Below, piece after piece: positions 1-7,050 of a stretch of 11,337 nt of DNA. Below the pieces are notes generated by a model. The model saw only the letters and a list, made by a program, of their open reading frames with translations, made no database searches and was not told the DNA's origin. Positions within the stretch are counted from its first letter, which is position 1, and every line of letters starts with the position of its first letter. The DNA is from Candidatus Gottesmanbacteria bacterium (lineage in GTDB: Bacteria; Patescibacteriota; Microgenomatia; 2-02-FULL-39-11): contig JACREK010000117.1 of the NCBI GenBank assembly GCA_016218275.1, positions 1 through 11,337 of the forward strand. Direction: 5' to 3'. The position numbers were made by a program, and so were the translations under genes.

Positions 1-657
1 CATCCTCTCTTTACCAAATATACATTCCAGCTTTCACTTACAAAAAGCGAAGAAGAACTATTGAAAAATATGCACTCAAAAACCAGATATAACATAAAAG
101 TAGCTCAAAAACATGAAGTGATTATCAAAGAAGATAATTCTAACCAAGCTTTTGAAAAATACCTGCAGCTTACTTTTGCAACTACCCGCCGGCAAAAATT
201 CTATGCCCACAACAGAAGATACCATCAACTGATGTGGGAAACTCTCAAGTCATCAAAAATTGCTCACCTTTTAACCGCCAATTACCAATATCAGGGAAAA
301 AATCACACACTCGTCACTTGGATTGTTTTTCTTTTCAATAATATCCTTTACTATCCCTATGGTGCATCGAGCAGTGAATTCCGAAATGTGATGGCAAGTA
401 ATTTGATGATGTGGGAGGCGATACGATGGGGTAAAAAAAATGGCGCCAAACTTTTTGATATGTGGGGTTCCCTTGGACCTGCTCCTGACATTTCTGATCC
501 CTGGTATGGATTTCACCGGTTTAAACAGGGCTATGGAACAAAACTGGTAGAGTTTGTGGGAAGTTTTGACCTAGTAATAAATCCCTTTCTTTATCGTCTT
601 TACAACTATGCCAATAGTTTACGCCAATTCTTCTTAATAATTAAAAGCAATTTCTAA
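1..657 (+). CDS. FemAB/FemX-family aminoacyltransferase, 5' end missing
   Basis: Fem proteins transfer amino acids from aminoacyl-tRNA to the peptidoglycan stem peptide to build interpeptide bridges, acting at the inner face of the membrane on lipid-linked precursor. The frame is open from base 1, so 218 C-terminal residues are seen. The first visible residues run straight into the Fem signature, an 'LTKSEEELLKNM' helix followed by 'KTRYNIKVAQKHEV' (nt 40-120), so the TTG at 61 is internal and not a start. The second GNAT-like half is intact: 'LYYPYGASS' (nt 346-372), 'NLMMWEAIRWGKKNGAKLFD' (nt 400-459), then 'WGS' and 'GFHRFKQGYG' (nt 508-537), all typical of the family. The gene leads an envelope operon, 18 nt ahead of the GT-C-like gene and two genes before a second Fem-like enzyme. 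The amino acid transferred cannot be read from sequence. Family assignment is secure; bridge chemistry is inferred. Confidence 0.88.
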   Translation, partial: HPLFTKYTFQLSLTKSEEELLKNMHSKTRYNIKVAQKHEVIIKEDNSNQAFEKYLQLTFATTRRQKFYAHNRRYHQLMWETLKSSKIAHLLTANYQYQGKNHTLVTWIVFLFNNILYYPYGASSSEFRNVMASNLMMWEAIRWGKKNGAKLFDMWGSLGPAPDISDPWYGFHRFKQGYGTKLVEFVGSFDLVINPFLYRLYNYANSLRQFFLIIKSNF

Positions 658-664
658 AGAAATC

Positions 665-668
665 GGAG
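665..668 (+). promoter_or_regulatory. Shine-Dalgarno deciding a TTG start
   Basis: GGAG lies 7 nt before the TTG at 676. No ATG or GTG occurs in frame between the upstream stop (655-657) and this TTG, and the first transmembrane helix begins about seven residues later. The TTG is therefore the best start for the GT-C-like gene. Confidence 0.6.
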
Positions 669-675
669 TACTACA

Positions 676-2232
676 TTGAAACCAGCCTCTAATTTAACTC
701 TTGTTATTATTCTAATAATTTTAACACTTATAACTTACTTCAATATCCTCCCTAACCAGCTTTTTTTCGATGATGAAGAACTCATTTATAAAAATTCCTA
801 CGTGCAAGACATCAGAAATTTCCCTAAATATTTTACCTCCAATATGATTGCCGGAGCCGGAAAGGTAAGTAACATGTACCGTCCCGTCTTAACTCTTTCT
901 TTTGCTATCGATTATTTCCTCTGGCAAGGTATTCCGTTCGGTTTCCATTTAACCAGTATTATTCTTCATGCCGCAAATAGCATCTTAATATTTTTTTTAA
1001 TCTACAAATTATTTAAAAACAGATTTGTCTCTTTTCTTGCTGCAATTTTTTTCATAGTTCATCCTATCCAATCAGAAGCAATTGCCTATGCTTCAGGCAG
1101 AACAGATCCGCTCTATACTTTTTTTGCTTTAATTGCGCTTTTGCTATCCGCATCACTCATCCAGCAAAACAAAACTAATATTTTGAAATATGCCGCCACA
1201 ATATTTTTATTTATCTTATCTTTACTCTCCAAAGAAACCGCGATTATTTTACCAATCCTGTTACTTCTTATAATTCTTACCCAAAAAGACAACAAAAAAA
1301 TATATTTCCGAAGAATTTTTTTCTTTCTTCTGCCCTTTTTTTTAATCGATGCAGTTTATATCTTTTTAAGGTTAACCGTTTTAAATTTTGCCAATACTCT
1401 CAATTTCTATCAGATAGATAATCCATATAGTACAAATCTTTGGGTAAGACTTTTCACCTTTACTCGCGTATTTTTTGAGTATTTATCAGTTATAATTTTT
1501 CCCAAAAATCTTATCTTTGCTCGCGATATTCAGTATATTACCAACGCCTTTAATCCTTGGGTTTTTGCTTCTTTGATAATATCTATCGTTCTCTTTTCCC
1601 TATCAATTAAATTTTTTAACAAAAACAAACTATTCTTTTTTTCTTTCTCCTGGTTTTTCATCACTATCGCTCCTGTTTCCGGAATTATTCCAATAAATAG
1701 TATTATTACCGAGCATTATCTTTATCTTTCCTCCATCTCTTTTTTTATAATATTCGCTTATGTTTTTTCTAAACTAATGAATTTATCTAACTTAGCTATC
1801 AAATTTTTCTCCATTGTTTTATTTCTTCTTATTATTATTGTCTTTTCAATAAGGACGACGATCCGCAATTTTGATTGGAAAGACGGTATCACTTTTTATA
1901 CCGCCAGTCTAAAACAGTCTCCCTGGCACATCCCCATGCGGCATAATTTAGCCATGACTCTTGCGGATAAGGGAGAATATGATGTGGCTATCAATGAATA
2001 CAAAACTTTAATATCTCTTTCTGACGTCTATCCCCAAGTTCACCATAATTTGGCTAATGCTTACCAAAAACTTGGGAAATATAAAGAGGCAGAGAAAGAA
2101 TATCTCACTGCCATAAAAATGGACCCCAATTTCTACTTTAGCTATTATGCTCTTGTTGATTTATACCAAAAAACTGGAGAAAAAGAAAAACTAAAACAGA
2201 TTTTAGAACTAATCGGCAGGATCCGTAATTAA
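676..2232 (+). CDS. Polytopic GT-C-like glycosyltransferase with C-terminal TPRs (TMTC-like)
   Basis: 518 residues. Residues 7 to about 391 form roughly eleven hydrophobic segments. The first extracytoplasmic loop contains 'FFDDEELI' (30-37), the acidic Asp-Asp position expected of GT-C enzymes that use lipid-phosphate sugars. Further motifs resemble the TMTC/DUF1736 group of protein O-mannosyltransferases: 'HPIQSEAIAYASGRTDPL' (129-146), 'LSKETAI' (184-190), and 'EHYLYLSSI' (346-354) resembling the family's RYLYLPS box. The tail (about 412-515) contains TPR-like repeats, including 'MRHNLAMTLADKGEYDVAIN' (421-440) and 'VHHNLANAYQKLGKYKEAEK' (455-474). Expected role: transfer of a sugar from a polyprenyl donor to protein or envelope polymer outside the membrane, the TPRs binding acceptor or partner. 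The sugar and target are unknown. It lies between two Fem-like genes, the next starting one base after its stop, supporting an envelope role. Family placement is fairly firm, catalysis inferred. Confidence 0.8.
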   Translation: MKPASNLTLVIILIILTLITYFNILPNQLFFDDEELIYKNSYVQDIRNFPKYFTSNMIAGAGKVSNMYRPVLTLSFAIDYFLWQGIPFGFHLTSIILHAANSILIFFLIYKLFKNRFVSFLAAIFFIVHPIQSEAIAYASGRTDPLYTFFALIALLLSASLIQQNKTNILKYAATIFLFILSLLSKETAIILPILLLLIILTQKDNKKIYFRRIFFFLLPFFLIDAVYIFLRLTVLNFANTLNFYQIDNPYSTNLWVRLFTFTRVFFEYLSVIIFPKNLIFARDIQYITNAFNPWVFASLIISIVLFSLSIKFFNKNKLFFFSFSWFFITIAPVSGIIPINSIITEHYLYLSSISFFIIFAYVFSKLMNLSNLAIKFFSIVLFLLIIIVFSIRTTIRNFDWKDGITFYTASLKQSPWHIPMRHNLAMTLADKGEYDVAINEYKTLISLSDVYPQVHHNLANAYQKLGKYKEAEKEYLTAIKMDPNFYFSYYALVDLYQKTGEKEKLKQILELIGRIRN

Positions 2233-2233
2233 A

Positions 2234-3121
2234 ATGAAAGATATCCGACAATCACCGCAATTTGCCCGCTTTATGCATGATATTGGCTGGCAGGTGGAAA
2301 AGATTGATTCAGCATTTATTTATTTAAGAAAATTTCCTATTTTTGGCTACTTTGCCAAAATTCCCCGGATTAATCCCCCATTTCCATTTTCAGATATCAA
2401 TAAACTGATAAAAAATAAAGGTATCTTTCAACTAAAAATAGCACCATTTATTAAAGATACGGATAGAAAATTTGGCATATATAAGAAACAGATACTTAAA
2501 AATAAATTTAAGATCGATATGTCTCCTTTCAATCCAACTGTTGATATTTATATTGATTTAACCCAAAAAGAAGATATAATTTTTAGTAAATTTAGTTCCG
2601 CCAAAAGAAGAGCCGTCAGGCGCGCAATAAAAAATGGAATTGTTATTAAGGAATCTGATGATCTTGAATCATTTATCCAAATCCGCAAAAAGCAATATTT
2701 TCCTGCTGGTTTTTTAGTCGTTTCGGAGATGAAAAAGTTGTGGAGGAACTTTTACCCAAAAAGTGCAGTCCTTCTTCTGGCCTATCCAACAATCCAAAAT
2801 AACAATAAATGCCAAATGCAAGCGATAGCTTCTATTTGTCATAATAAACCTTTAGCAGGAATACTACTGCTTTTTTATGAGCACGTTGCTTATTATTGGT
2901 TTGCCTCGGCATCAAAAGAAGGAAAAAAAATATTCGCTCCTACTCTTCTTGTCTGGGAAGCTCTAAAAGTTGCAAAAAGAAGAGGTTGTAAAATCTTTGC
3001 TTTTGAAGGTATCTATGACGGCCGGTTTCCCAAAGCAGCAGAGTCTTGGAAGGGATTTACCAAGTTTAAAGAAGGCTTCGGAGGGGAAAAAGTTATTTAT
3101 TTGGAGAACTTCAAAATCTAA
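2234..3121 (+). CDS. Divergent Fem-like/GNAT-fold aminoacyltransferase
   Basis: 295 residues, a little shorter than typical FemX. The N-terminal half has 'VDIYIDLTQ' (103-111) followed by 'KFSSAKRRAVRRAIKNGIVI' (119-138), the counterpart of the Fem 'DLS...kkTRynIrkAekkGv' stretch but with RRAVRRA replacing RYNIRKA. The C-terminal half has 'YYWFASASKEGKKIFAPTLL' (220-239), 'WEALKVAKRRGCKIFAFEGI' (241-260) and 'GFTKFKEGFGGEKV' (274-287), matching the second GNAT-like domain and the FKegFGG ending. The DfWG position is replaced by FEGI. The ATG follows the previous stop by one base and has only a distant AGGA (2218-2221), so translational coupling is likely. Together with the first gene it suggests two successive or alternative transfers to the envelope. 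It could instead belong to a broader Acetyltransf_6-like group with another acyl substrate. Confidence 0.75.
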   Translation: MKDIRQSPQFARFMHDIGWQVEKIDSAFIYLRKFPIFGYFAKIPRINPPFPFSDINKLIKNKGIFQLKIAPFIKDTDRKFGIYKKQILKNKFKIDMSPFNPTVDIYIDLTQKEDIIFSKFSSAKRRAVRRAIKNGIVIKESDDLESFIQIRKKQYFPAGFLVVSEMKKLWRNFYPKSAVLLLAYPTIQNNNKCQMQAIASICHNKPLAGILLLFYEHVAYYWFASASKEGKKIFAPTLLVWEALKVAKRRGCKIFAFEGIYDGRFPKAAESWKGFTKFKEGFGGEKVIYLENFKI

Positions 3122-3122
3122 T

Positions 3123-3164
3123 TATATATTATCTGCAATGCGACCGCACAAGAAATAATATATA
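3123..3164. terminator. AT-only inverted repeat between convergent genes, possible bidirectional terminator
   Basis: TATATATTAT (3123-3132) pairs perfectly with ATAATATATA (3155-3164), giving a 10-bp stem with a 22-nt loop. It fills the 49-nt gap where the + strand envelope operon meets the end of the - strand operon. The stem has no G-C pairs and there is no long T tract, so intrinsic termination would be weak; position is the main argument. Confidence 0.3.
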
Positions 3165-3170
3165 TTTAAT

Positions 3171-3953
3171 TCATACGTCGTTATATACTTCTAACCACTC
3201 AGTACCTAACTCAGGAAATTTTTCTTTTACTTTCCTCATCAGTGCTTTTACTCCAAATACTTCTGTGGCATAATGCCCGCCGGCAATGAAATTTATTTTT
3301 GCTTCCCTAAATAACTCCCTGTTCCACTCATGCACTTCTCCGGTGATATAGAGATCGATATTATCATTTATTAAATCCTGCATTGCGGAAGCAATTGGCG
3401 CACCTTTGCCGGAGATTGCTACAATTCTTTTCACTTTCTGCGGTCCAAAATGATAATTAATTGACCTCTTACTAAGAAAAGGTTTTAATTTATTTTCTAT
3501 CTTTGTCAAATCTTCGTCTATTACTAATTCTCCAATCCATCCCCACGGATTTCCATGATGGAAAAATTGCTTCACTGGTTTTGCTCCGAGGACTTTAAGA
3601 ATTTGCACATTATTCCCTACTTCCGGATGCGCATCGAGAAGAAAATGGTAGCCGAAAAGTGAAATCTCATTCTTCAGCAAAAATCCAATTCGACTCTGAA
3701 AAATCTTATCGTAGCGATTATAAGGAGGCAAATTAAATGCATGATGGACAATAACGGCATCGCAGTTTGTTTCTTTTGCTTTTTCAAATAAATCAAGTGA
3801 TGCAGATACCCCAAATCCAATTTTTTTTATTTCTTCTCTTCCTCTCACCATCAATCCATTCGCCATATAAGGATCAATTTTGGCGATATCCAATTTTCTG
3901 TCAAAATAAAGATAATCGTCTAGAAACTTTTCTAAGGCAAACAATTTGATCAT
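3171..3953 (-). CDS. Nif3-like dinuclear metal-centre protein (DUF34/NIF3)
   Basis: 260 residues, the short bacterial form without the extra PII-like middle domain. This family forms hexameric toroids with a two-metal site in each subunit; its reaction is not settled, with proposals including a GTP cyclohydrolase I-like activity and metal handling. The expected ligand set is visible: His70-His71 in 'VIVHHAFN', His103 and Asp107 in 'GYHFLLDAH', then His227 and Glu231 in 'GGHYATE'. The N-terminal 'ANGLMV' (31-36) and the 'SGKGAPIASA' to 'DLYITGEVHEW' stretch (181-210) also match the family. It is the last gene of the - strand set, 83 nt after the helicase stop, and that gap holds a palindromic element and a -10-like box close to the ATG. 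No convincing Shine-Dalgarno precedes the start. Family call is strong; biochemical role is open. Confidence 0.9.
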   Translation of the reverse strand: MIKLFALEKFLDDYLYFDRKLDIAKIDPYMANGLMVRGREEIKKIGFGVSASLDLFEKAKETNCDAVIVHHAFNLPPYNRYDKIFQSRIGFLLKNEISLFGYHFLLDAHPEVGNNVQILKVLGAKPVKQFFHHGNPWGWIGELVIDEDLTKIENKLKPFLSKRSINYHFGPQKVKRIVAISGKGAPIASAMQDLINDNIDLYITGEVHEWNRELFREAKINFIAGGHYATEVFGVKALMRKVKEKFPELGTEWLEVYNDV

Positions 3954-3960
3954 AACAGTT

Positions 3961-3966
3961 ATTATG
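3961..3966 (-). promoter_or_regulatory. Possible -10 element giving a leaderless transcript of the Nif3-like gene
   Basis: CATAAT on the - strand (5 of 6 bases of TATAAT) ends 7 nt before the ATG at 3953, placing a transcription start at or next to the start codon. A clear -35 box is not visible; that region is occupied by the palindromic element. The same geometry is seen before the helicase gene. Confidence 0.35.
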
Positions 3967-4034
3967 TCATGCCGAATTTATTTCGGCATCCCCTTGAGAT
4001 CCTGAAACAAGTTCAGGATGACACAGAGTGTCAT
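3965..4034. repeat. Composite palindromic intergenic element (two hairpins plus flanking TGTCAT repeats)
   Basis: TGTCAT (3965-3970) and ATGACA (4018-4023) form outer inverted ends. Inside are two hairpins of identical geometry, 8-bp stem and 5-nt loop: ATGCCGAA/TTCGGCAT (3969-3976 with 3982-3989) and ATCCTGAA/TTCAGGAT (3999-4006 with 4012-4019). A further TGTCAT (4029-4034) pairs with ATGACA across a 5-nt loop and is followed by TTTTT (4034-4038) in the + direction. The unit fills most of the gap between the helicase stop and the Nif3-like start. It looks like a REP- or MITE-like dispersed element; it could also act as a processing or attenuation structure in the - strand mRNA. Confidence 0.7.
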
Positions 4035-4036
4035 TT

Positions 4037-7018
4037 TTAACTTTGCCAGGCTTCGCAGATTAGTCTGAAATCGCAGAAATCGCACCAGGGTCCTGTCTTT
4101 GGCTCAAAACTACTTGTTGCAATTTCATCAGCTTTTTCCACCAGTTTCTTTTTTGCCTCTATCAATTGCTCATTTGTTCTGGTTGAGGAAATTTTCTCAT
4201 AAGCATCGAAAAAATAAAATGATAGTATTACTTCTTCCGGTTTCTTATTATAAATACCGGGATCTGAGACAGCAAGCGCATACACGGTCATCTGAAGATT
4301 ATCTTTTATTTCTTTCTCGGACGGCCGTTTGCCCGTTTTATAATCAATAATCTCCAGTTTGCCGGAAGATGTCTCGTCTACCCGGTCAATTTTCCCGCCG
4401 ATCTTTAAATCGGGAGTCAGTTTTATCTTAAATACCTGCTCTAAACTTTTGGGAACAACTTTTGGATCGTATAACTTTTCATAAAAAGTTGAAAGCATCT
4501 CGTAGCCCCTTTTTTTCATCTTCTCCTCGTACTGCTTGGTACCAAACCCCACAGGCAACCAGACATCCGTAAGAAGTTTTAATAAATCATCTTTTGTCGG
4601 TTTCTCTCCCTTTTTTACTTTTTCATAAAACTTCTGCAGTGCTATATGCATAGAAGTACCAAAAGATCCGGCAGCAGAAGGTGGAACAGGAATTTTAAGT
4701 ATATAGCGGTATTTATATTGCAAGGGGCAAGTCATAAAAGTATCTATCTGCGAATAGGATAGGTATTCAATCGGCTGTCTAATAACTTTTTCTGATAATT
4801 CCTCTTGTTTCTTCCAGTCTAAAAGTGTTAATTGGTTTATTGGTTTATTGACTAATTGGGTTATTCTTTCTATCTCTTCTCCCAACATTTCCACTACAAA
4901 TGGTGAAATTTTTCTTTCTCTTTTCCCCTCACCATAATAATTGGCAGCAGTAAAAAACAACCGATCTCTTGCCCGGGTTGCCCCTACATAAAAAAGTCTT
5001 CTCTCTTCTTCCAGATGATAATCACCTTCAGGCAATATTTCTTTTACCAAATCATCCGGTATGGGAATTTGTTCACGGCGATTGCTAACGGGAAAACGTT
5101 GATTTACTAAATTAACCAGAAACACAACCGGAAATTCCAAACCCTTGCTGGAATGAACAGTCAGTATATTTACGGCATCATTTTCCGTCCAATCAAGATC
5201 TGCCGCCAGGGGGCTTTCGCCAAGTTCGAGCGCCATTTCTATCCAATCAACAACCGCAGAAACGGAAGCATCTTCATGTTCCGCTTCATAAGTTTTCAAC
5301 TTATCAAAAAATTTAGAGATATTAAGGGCTACCCTTTCCTCCTTGGCTGTTTTATATTCGGCAAGACGGCGCAGCATCCCCGTATCTTCGAGGAAGAAAT
5401 ATAAAATCTGTCCGGCGGATTCAGTTTTGGCAAGTTTAAGATGTCTTTCTACCATTTTTACTATTCTTTCCAAAGTTTCTTTAGTTTTACTGCTTATATA
5501 AGGAAGGTAGGCTTGATAATTTTTTTGTTTACTCCAATGATCCAAATTATTAGACTGGTAGGCAACAATAGTTTCTGCAGCTTCGTAAATAGAAAGGCCT
5601 ACTCTTTTGGCAAAATTATTGACAGCAGCCAGATCTCTTGATGGAATATCAAAAATCGGCATGGACAAGACACGAAAAACAGCAACAGAATCGGAAAAAT
5701 CATAAAGTAATTTAAGATAGGCAATTAAGTCTTTTACTTCCGGTTGCCGAAAAAGCATCCCCGGTCCCAAAAACTGATAAGGAATACCGGCCCGCTGAAG
5801 TGCTCGGGTGAATGGATCTGCATAACTATTGGCTCTGACTAATATGGCAAAATCTTTCCAACTATATATCTCTTTCCCTTCCTCATTTTTAATTTTTAAT
5901 TTTTCATTTTTAATTTTCTTTGCTGCTTCTTCCGCTTCATCTTCGACTCTTTCCGTATAAATGAATTCCACTTTCTCTCCTTTGATTTTGCGTTCTGATT
6001 CCAATTTTTTGCTTATATTTTCTTTGACTTCCAGCCTGTCGGGATTATTGAATTGAATAAGAGTATAGACGCGATTTAAAATCTCTGAAGTGGAACGGTA
6101 ATTTTTACTCAATACCACCAATTTTGCCTCCGGAAATCTTTTTTTAAATTGAATGATGTTGGAAATTGCAGCTCCGCGCCAGCGATAAATTGCCTGATCG
6201 TCGTCACCGACTACTGTAATATTTTTTTTGTCTCCGGATAGAAGTATAGCCAACTCATTTTGGGCAAAATTGGTATCCTGAAATTCATCAATTAAAACAT
6301 ATTTAAACTGCTCCTGATATGCTCTTAAGATATTTTTTCTCTCACGAAAAAGTTGCAGTGTATTACTTATTAAATCGGCAAAATCCATCACTCCTTCTTT
6401 GACTTTCAACTCTTCATATTTCTGATAAGCATTTGCCAGTTCTATGTATTTTTCTATTTCTTTTCTTCCTTCTTCATTATCACTTTGAGCTTTGAGCTTT
6501 GAGCTTTGAGCTTGCGCCCAGCGAATATATTCGCTGGGCGATATGTCCTCATCCTTCAATCTATTGAAATGCTGCAGCATCCCTTCAATAAATTTGGTCG
6601 GGTTGCCTAAGGGGCGGAAATAGTTAAGTTCAAACTTGAAAAGATTTTTGCGGAAAAAAATGATGCTTTCTGCCCCGGCCATCAGTTTATATCCCGGATC
6701 AAGACCTATGTGGATTGCCTCCTGACGCAAAACTCTTTCTCCAAATGCATGAAAGGTGGTAATCCACATTTGCGTATATCCGTAGGGAAGAGCTATATCT
6801 ACCCTCGTCTCCATTTCCCTGGCGGCTTTATCTGTAAAAGTAAGTGCCAGAATCTCAGCTGGTTTTGCCAGATTTTCTGCTATCAGCCATTTAACTCTTT
6901 CCGTAATGACAGTAGTTTTCCCGGTCCCTGCTCCGGCAACAATCAGAAGCGCTCCTTCTCTATGATGAATGGCTTCCAACTGTTCTTTATTTAATTTTTT
7001 TTCTTGGGTATCTCGCAT
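4037..7018 (-). CDS. UvrD/PcrA-type superfamily 1 helicase fused to a RecB-like Fe-S nuclease
   Basis: 993 residues. It should unwind DNA 3' to 5' using ATP and cut it with a C-terminal nuclease, acting in recombinational repair. Helicase motifs appear in order: Walker A 'GAGTGKT' (29-35), motif Ia 'LTFTDKAAREM' (59-69), Walker B 'VLIDEFQDTN' (241-250), motif III 'GDDDQAIYRWRG' (271-282), 'NYRST' (306-310), motif V 'VHSSKGLEF' (621-629), motif VI 'YVGATRARDRL' (677-687). The nuclease has the full RecB-type set: His791, Asp878 in GKIDRVD, Asp892 and Lys894 in 'IIDYKTG', and a QxxxY box from Gln909. Cys764 with Cys979, Cys982 and Cys988 fits an AddB-type 4Fe-4S clamp. No AddA/AddB or RecC partner is in the window. 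Two in-frame tracts of 7-nt repeats add loops near 170-180 and 367-379. The ATG at 7018 has a TATAAT 7 nt upstream. The function call is strong. Confidence 0.93.
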   Translation of the reverse strand: MRDTQEKKLNKEQLEAIHHREGALLIVAGAGTGKTTVITERVKWLIAENLAKPAEILALTFTDKAAREMETRVDIALPYGYTQMWITTFHAFGERVLRQEAIHIGLDPGYKLMAGAESIIFFRKNLFKFELNYFRPLGNPTKFIEGMLQHFNRLKDEDISPSEYIRWAQAQSSKLKAQSDNEEGRKEIEKYIELANAYQKYEELKVKEGVMDFADLISNTLQLFRERKNILRAYQEQFKYVLIDEFQDTNFAQNELAILLSGDKKNITVVGDDDQAIYRWRGAAISNIIQFKKRFPEAKLVVLSKNYRSTSEILNRVYTLIQFNNPDRLEVKENISKKLESERKIKGEKVEFIYTERVEDEAEEAAKKIKNEKLKIKNEEGKEIYSWKDFAILVRANSYADPFTRALQRAGIPYQFLGPGMLFRQPEVKDLIAYLKLLYDFSDSVAVFRVLSMPIFDIPSRDLAAVNNFAKRVGLSIYEAAETIVAYQSNNLDHWSKQKNYQAYLPYISSKTKETLERIVKMVERHLKLAKTESAGQILYFFLEDTGMLRRLAEYKTAKEERVALNISKFFDKLKTYEAEHEDASVSAVVDWIEMALELGESPLAADLDWTENDAVNILTVHSSKGLEFPVVFLVNLVNQRFPVSNRREQIPIPDDLVKEILPEGDYHLEEERRLFYVGATRARDRLFFTAANYYGEGKRERKISPFVVEMLGEEIERITQLVNKPINQLTLLDWKKQEELSEKVIRQPIEYLSYSQIDTFMTCPLQYKYRYILKIPVPPSAAGSFGTSMHIALQKFYEKVKKGEKPTKDDLLKLLTDVWLPVGFGTKQYEEKMKKRGYEMLSTFYEKLYDPKVVPKSLEQVFKIKLTPDLKIGGKIDRVDETSSGKLEIIDYKTGKRPSEKEIKDNLQMTVYALAVSDPGIYNKKPEEVILSFYFFDAYEKISSTRTNEQLIEAKKKLVEKADEIATSSFEPKTGPWCDFCDFRLICEAWQS
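5884..5918. repeat. AT-rich heptamer array within the helicase gene
   Basis: Five consecutive 7-nt units on the + strand: CATTTTT, AATTTTT, AATTTTT, CATTTTT, AATTTTC. The tract encodes helicase residues about 367-379 ('KIKNEKLKIKNEE' region), a Lys/Asn/Glu-rich segment just before the conserved 'DFAILVRA' box (389-396). Most UvrD proteins have a short loop there, so the array appears as an added, in-frame low-complexity insert. Confidence 0.85.
6484..6511. repeat. Tandem heptamer TTTGAGC x4 within the helicase gene
   Basis: Four perfect copies of TTTGAGC on the + strand (6484-6490, 6491-6497, 6498-6504, 6505-6511). They encode residues 170-179 of the helicase ('AQSSKLKAQS'). Because 7 is not a multiple of 3, gain or loss of one unit would shift the reading frame; the present copy number keeps the gene open. 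Confidence 0.9.
6515..6540. repeat. Perfect 26-bp palindrome within the helicase gene
   Basis: The half-site CGCCCAGCGAATA (6515-6527) is followed directly by its exact reverse complement (6528-6540), with no mismatch and no spacer. It lies 3 nt from the TTTGAGC array and encodes the helicase segment around 'PSEYIRWAQ' (161-169). As mRNA it could form an 11-bp stem with a TATA loop; as DNA it is a potential cruciform or a twofold protein-binding site. Confidence 0.9.
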
Positions 7019-7025
7019 GCCAGTA

Positions 7026-7031
7026 ATTATA
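7026..7031 (-). promoter_or_regulatory. -10 element giving a probable leaderless helicase transcript
   Basis: A consensus TATAAT on the - strand ends 7 nt before the helicase ATG at 7018, so transcription would start at or beside the A of the ATG. A weak -35 (CTGAAT, 7054-7049, 3 of 6 matches to TTGACA) lies 17 nt upstream, across the end of the AMMECR1 gene. No Shine-Dalgarno is visible before the ATG. Confidence 0.5.
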
Positions 7032-7050
7032 GCAGACTAAGAATTGAGAT

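Noticed and set aside
61..657. TTG at 61 as the start of a complete 198-residue protein
   Set aside because: The frame is open to base 1 and the residues encoded upstream continue the Fem signature, so the gene is truncated by the window edge.
2970..3158. Small + strand ORF overlapping the end of the second Fem-like gene
   Set aside because: It is an out-of-frame shadow of a well-supported gene, with no recognisable domain.
4018..4038. Intrinsic terminator on the + strand (hairpin followed by TTTTT)
   Set aside because: No + strand gene ends near here, the stem is only 6 bp and AT-rich, and the sequence is better explained as part of the palindromic element.
5884..6540. CRISPR-like array from the short repeats in the helicase gene
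   Set aside because: The units are 7 nt, contiguous, without spacers, and translated in frame.
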